DNA of 10,054 nucleotides from CAWHQZ01 sp963831645. Lineage in GTDB: Bacteria; Pseudomonadota; Alphaproteobacteria; Rhizobiales; Aestuariivirgaceae. The notes beneath the pieces are model-generated. The model had not been told where the DNA came from, did not search any database, and saw nothing but the letters and a program-made list of their open reading frames with translations. Both the position numbers and the translations under genes were made by a program. Shown here one piece after another: positions 7,576 to 10,054 of the stretch (position 1 is its first letter; each line of letters opens with the position of its first letter). The stretch is taken from positions 1-10,054 of the forward strand of contig CAWHQZ010000025.1 of the NCBI GenBank assembly GCA_963831645.1, read 5' to 3'.

Positions 7576-7925
7576 CCGGCCCGTCCTCTTCTGCGCCGCA
7601 CACCAGCGCGCCTGCCGGCCAACTCAAGGACTGGGGCGTTGTTCCGACGATGATCGAGGGTCGGTCGCATACCTTCGGCATGCTGCTGCATCGAAACGAG
7701 GACGGCTCCTCGGAGTGCGGCATTTGGGAATGCACTCCCGGCTATTGGAGCTGCCATGTGACGCGCGACGAATTCTGTCATTTCCTTTCGGGCCGCTGCA
7801 CCTACACCCACACCTCCGGCGAGGTGATCGAAGTCACGCCCGGCACCACCGCTTTTTTCCCGAAGGACTGGAAGGGCGCCTGCCGGGTCCACGAGACGGT
7901 GCGCAAGGCATACATGATCCGCTGA
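7572..7925 (+). CDS. Small cupin_3 (DUF861) domain protein
   Basis: This 117-residue cytoplasmic protein is a single cupin domain of the ureidoglycine-aminohydrolase-like cupin_3 group. After a low-complexity Ser/Ala/Pro leader (residues 1-16), the cupin core runs from about 50 to the end: IWECTPGYWSCHVTRDEF, then HFLSGRCTYTHTSGEV, the turn VTPGTTAFFPKDWKG, and the closing VHETVRKAYMIR, a hallmark of this family. The canonical cupin histidine cluster is not evident; Cys and Asp/Glu occupy those places, as is common in DUF861. Small proteins like this often sit in amine and amino acid catabolic operons, usually with no proven function. The start shares ATGA with the glycosyltransferase stop, which implies coupled translation. 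Confidence 0.8.
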   Translation: MTGPSSSAPHTSAPAGQLKDWGVVPTMIEGRSHTFGMLLHRNEDGSSECGIWECTPGYWSCHVTRDEFCHFLSGRCTYTHTSGEVIEVTPGTTAFFPKDWKGACRVHETVRKAYMIR

Positions 7926-7928
7926 GCT

Positions 7929-7956
7929 TTGGCACAGTTCCCTTTGGTGCTAGGCT
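7929..7956 (+). promoter_or_regulatory. Possible weak promoter ahead of the dehydratase genes
   Basis: The 47-base gap after the cupin gene contains TTGGCA (7929-7934), then 16 bases, then TAGGCT (7951-7956). The second hexamer is preceded by TGC, an extended -10 arrangement. The -35 match is good and the -10 match is poor. It may be chance; read-through from the upstream genes is equally likely. Confidence 0.2.
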
Positions 7957-7972
7957 GCGTCCGGTGAACGGG

Positions 7973-9309
7973 ATGTCAAACCGCTGGCGGCGATTTACCG
8001 AGTGGGACAATCGCCCGCTTCGACTGGATAAATTCGCTGCAGAAAGGTCCGGGCCTTCGGCATTCTCCAGCCCGGCGAATACCAAGCCCTCGCTGACGAT
8101 CGACAACAACCGGGTCACGGTGCTCGACGGTGTCGCCGCGGCCGACTTCGACATGATCGACTACTTTGTGGCGCGCCATCACATCGATCCTGCGGTTGCG
8201 CAAGAAGCGATGGCGATGCGGTCCCTGGAGATTGCGCGCAAGCTGGTTGACATGAACGTTCCGCGCACGGAACTCGTGCACATGGCGCATGGTCTCACGC
8301 CGGCAAAGCTGGCGGAGGTCGTATCCTGCCTCAACGCGCTCGAGATCGCTTTCGCCTATACCAAGATGCGCGCGCGGCAGACACCGGGCAACCAGGCGCA
8401 CGTGACCAATGCCAAGGATGATCCCCTGCAGCTCGCGGCTGACGCGGCAACCGCAGTAGCATTCGAGATCGACAAGATCGAGACCACCATGCGGGTATCG
8501 CGCAATGCATGGTCGAACGCGCTGGCATGCGCCGTCGGTGCCTCCGTGGGGAGATGGGGCACGCTGTTCCAATGTTCGAGCGAGGAGGCGGAAGAGCTGC
8601 GCATCGCCATGGCCGGATTCACCTCCTACGCCGAGACAGTTTCGGTGTATGGCACGGAAAAGGCCTTTATCGATGGCGATGACACGCCGTGGTCGAAGGC
8701 CTTTCTGGCCGCTGCCTATGCCTCGCGCGGCATCAAGATGCGGTGCACGTCGGGAGCAGGCTCCGAGCTGCTCATGGGCTTCCATAAGTCCAAGTCATTG
8801 CTCTACCTGGAGGCCCGCTGCCTGTGTCTGCAGCGGGCGATGGGCGTTCAGGGTACCCAGAATGGTGGCATCGACGGCGCGCCCGTGACTGCGACCGTGC
8901 CCGGGGGCGTGCGCGAACTGATGGCTGAGAACCTGATCGCCGTATGGCTCGAGGTCGAGTGCGCCTCCGGTAACGACGCCCGCAGCACCGAGAGCGAGAT
9001 CCGGGTGGGGGCCAAATCCTGCCCTATCTGGTCGCCGGCTCCGATCTCATCTGCTCCGGCTTCGGGTCCATCCTCAAGTATGACAACTCCTTCAATCCTT
9101 CGCTGCTCAACGGCGAAGAACTCGAGGACTATCTGGTGTTGCAGCGCGACTTCGAAGCCGATGGCGGTCTCACCTCGGTCGATGAGACGCAGATTGTCGG
9201 TTTGCGACAACGAGCCGTCGAGGCGCTGGCGGCGGTATTCCGGGACCTTGGGCTGGGCGCGCCGACGCAATCGATGCTGGAAAGCGTGGTCGCGGCTTGG
9301 TCGGGATGA
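7973..9309 (+). CDS. Adenosylcobalamin-dependent diol/glycerol dehydratase large subunit (PduC/DhaB type), frameshifted
   Basis: This subunit carries the active-site barrel in which a B12 radical dehydrates a 1,2-diol or glycerol to an aldehyde. From the ATG at 7973 (a GTG at 7964 is in frame), numbering follows Klebsiella/Salmonella PduC without gaps. Gln141 and His143 (GNQAHVTN), Glu170 (KIETT), Glu221 and Ser224 (YAETVSVYGTE), Gln296 (GTQNGG), Asp335 (ASGND) and Ser362 (LICSGF) are all kept. Position 301 is Asp (Ser in PduC) and 336 is Ala (Gln in PduC). The frame breaks at about 9006-9013. One missing base (GTG GGG GCC CAA expected) restores VGAQILPYLVAGSD and the PduC numbering up to Gly445 and the TGA at 9307. 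Uncorrected, the upstream frame runs on to a stop at 9617-9619 with unrelated residues. PduC continues for about 110 more residues; the matching part lies in the next frame. Confidence 0.88.
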
Positions 9310-10054
9310 GCACCAAAAGCTATGTGCCGCGGGATGTAGCGATCGTCAGCGAAAAGATCCGGGAGCGCAATATCACCGTCGTCGATGTCATCAGGTCTCT
9401 GGAGCGTTGCGGGTATCGCCAGGAGGCCGAAAACCTGCTATCGCTGGTCAAGCTGCGGTTGTCGGGCGATTACCTGCAGACATCTGCCATCGTGCGCGAC
9501 GGTCGCGTGCTCAGTGCGATCAACGACCCGAACCTTTACGCCGGACCGGGGTCCGGATACCGCGTCAGCGAGCTTCGCCGCCAGGAAATCAACGGCATTC
9601 GCGAGGTGCTCGACCATAAGGAAGTGCTCAGATCGGAGGCGATGCACGAAGCGGCGGAAAAGCGCCGCATCCTCTATGGCATTCGCGGCGAGCCGTTGCC
9701 GGAAACCAGTGAAGAAGAGGTGGTGATCGGCATCAGCCCCGCCTTCGGTATCAAGCTGTTTCAGACAGTCGCTGGACACTCCCTGGCTCGAGTGTTGCAG
9801 GTCATGACGGAAGCGATCGAAGGCCGGGGGCTGAGGGCTCGCGTAGTGCGTTTCAAACATACCGCGGATACATCGTTTTCTCGCCCTGTCGGCAGCGCGC
9901 CTTTCGCGTTCCGGCATTGGCATCGGCCTCCAGGCCAAAGGGACGGCGGTCATCCACCAGAAGGATCGGCTGCCGCACAACAACCTGGAGCTGTTTTCAA
10001 ACTCGCCCATCACCCAACTCGAACATTATCGAATGCTGGGCGCCAACGCCGCGG
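9306..10054 (+). CDS. Large-subunit C-terminal part joined to the dehydratase medium subunit (PduC-C/PduD), frameshifted and cut by the window end
   Basis: The ATG at 9306 overlaps the preceding TGA as ATGA. Residues 1-85 are not medium subunit: they match PduC from about position 446 to its C-terminus (LSGDYLQTSAIV at 52-63, then AGPGSGYR at 79-86). A charged linker, residues 87-137, leads into a PduD-like core starting VVIGISPAFG (139-148), with GLRARVVRFKHTADTSF at 175-191. The frame then breaks in the TTTT run at 9876-9879. Dropping one T restores LALSAARLSRSG, GIGIGLQAKGTAVIHQ and NNLELFSN, all matching the PduD core, and the frame stays open to 10054. There is no ribosome binding site of note before 9306. 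The medium subunit helps bind the corrin cofactor. Either the subunits are split at an unusual place, or the large and medium subunits form one fused gene with a lost base near 9303. Confidence 0.82.
   Translation, partial: MSTKSYVPRDVAIVSEKIRERNITVVDVIRSLERCGYRQEAENLLSLVKLRLSGDYLQTSAIVRDGRVLSAINDPNLYAGPGSGYRVSELRRQEINGIREVLDHKEVLRSEAMHEAAEKRRILYGIRGEPLPETSEEEVVIGISPAFGIKLFQTVAGHSLARVLQVMTEAIEGRGLRARVVRFKHTADTSFSRPVGSAPFAFRHWHRPPGQRDGGHPPEGSAAAQQPGAVFKLAHHPTRTLSNAGRQRR

Noticed and set aside
7928..7950. Sigma-54 promoter suggested by TTTGGCAC ahead of the dehydratase
   Set aside because: The -24 half is good, but no GC dinucleotide sits at the required spacing for the -12 element.
7976..8785. 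Long minus-strand open frame (269 residues) opposite the dehydratase
   Set aside because: It lies wholly antisense to a strongly conserved gene, has no recognisable domain, and shows the His/Arg-rich composition of a shadow frame in G+C-rich DNA.
9307..9619. C-terminal extension of the large subunit in its original frame to the stop at 9617-9619
   Set aside because: The residues after about 9013 in that frame match nothing, while the neighbouring frames carry conserved dehydratase sequence.
1..10054. CRISPR arrays, tRNA or rRNA genes, insertion sequences, attachment sites
   Set aside because: No repeat-spacer pattern, cloverleaf, transposase or terminal inverted repeats were seen on either strand.

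Overview
The window looks like accessory chromosomal or megaplasmid DNA from an alphaproteobacterium, most likely of the rhizobial order (Hyphomicrobiales). This is inferred from the high G+C content and codon use, the dense plus-strand operon of ABC uptake genes, and the style of the proteins; no taxonomic marker is present. Every supported gene is on the + strand.

Layout. (1) 66-3286 is a complete polar-amino-acid uptake cassette of the HisP/HisJ/HisQ/HisM type: ATPase (with a frameshift), periplasmic binding protein, and two permeases. (2) 3339-6141 is a second cassette of the polyamine (PotD/PotB/PotC) type: binding protein, strong terminator, and two permeases. It has no ATPase of its own in view. 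(3) 6175-7925 holds a GT-B glycosyltransferase with a very basic N-terminal tail, joined by an ATGA overlap to a small cupin_3 (DUF861) protein. (4) 7973 to the window end encodes an adenosylcobalamin-dependent diol/glycerol dehydratase: the large subunit, then a polypeptide that carries the C-terminal part of the large subunit followed by the medium subunit. This last gene runs off the window.

How the genes may work together. Two importers bring an amino acid-like and a polyamine-like (or other cationic) solute across the inner membrane. The downstream B12 dehydratase would turn a 1,2-diol, or a related compound, into an aldehyde. The glycosyltransferase and cupin sit between them with operon-like spacing. 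A shared catabolic role is inference only.

Main points of interest. The dehydratase can be aligned residue for residue, from recalled sequence, with the Klebsiella/Salmonella PduC enzyme. It keeps the catalytic residues (Gln141, His143, Glu170, Glu221, Gln296, Asp335, Ser362) but changes two substrate-pocket positions, Ser301 to Asp and Gln336 to Ala. The large and medium subunits appear to be one continuous chain interrupted at an ATGA junction, and the PduD encapsulation peptide is missing. Three clear single-base frameshifts, at or beside short homopolymers (about 342-345, 9006-9015 and 9876-9879), interrupt otherwise conserved genes. They are either sequencing indels or early decay. Both binding-protein genes are followed by a hairpin before their permease genes.
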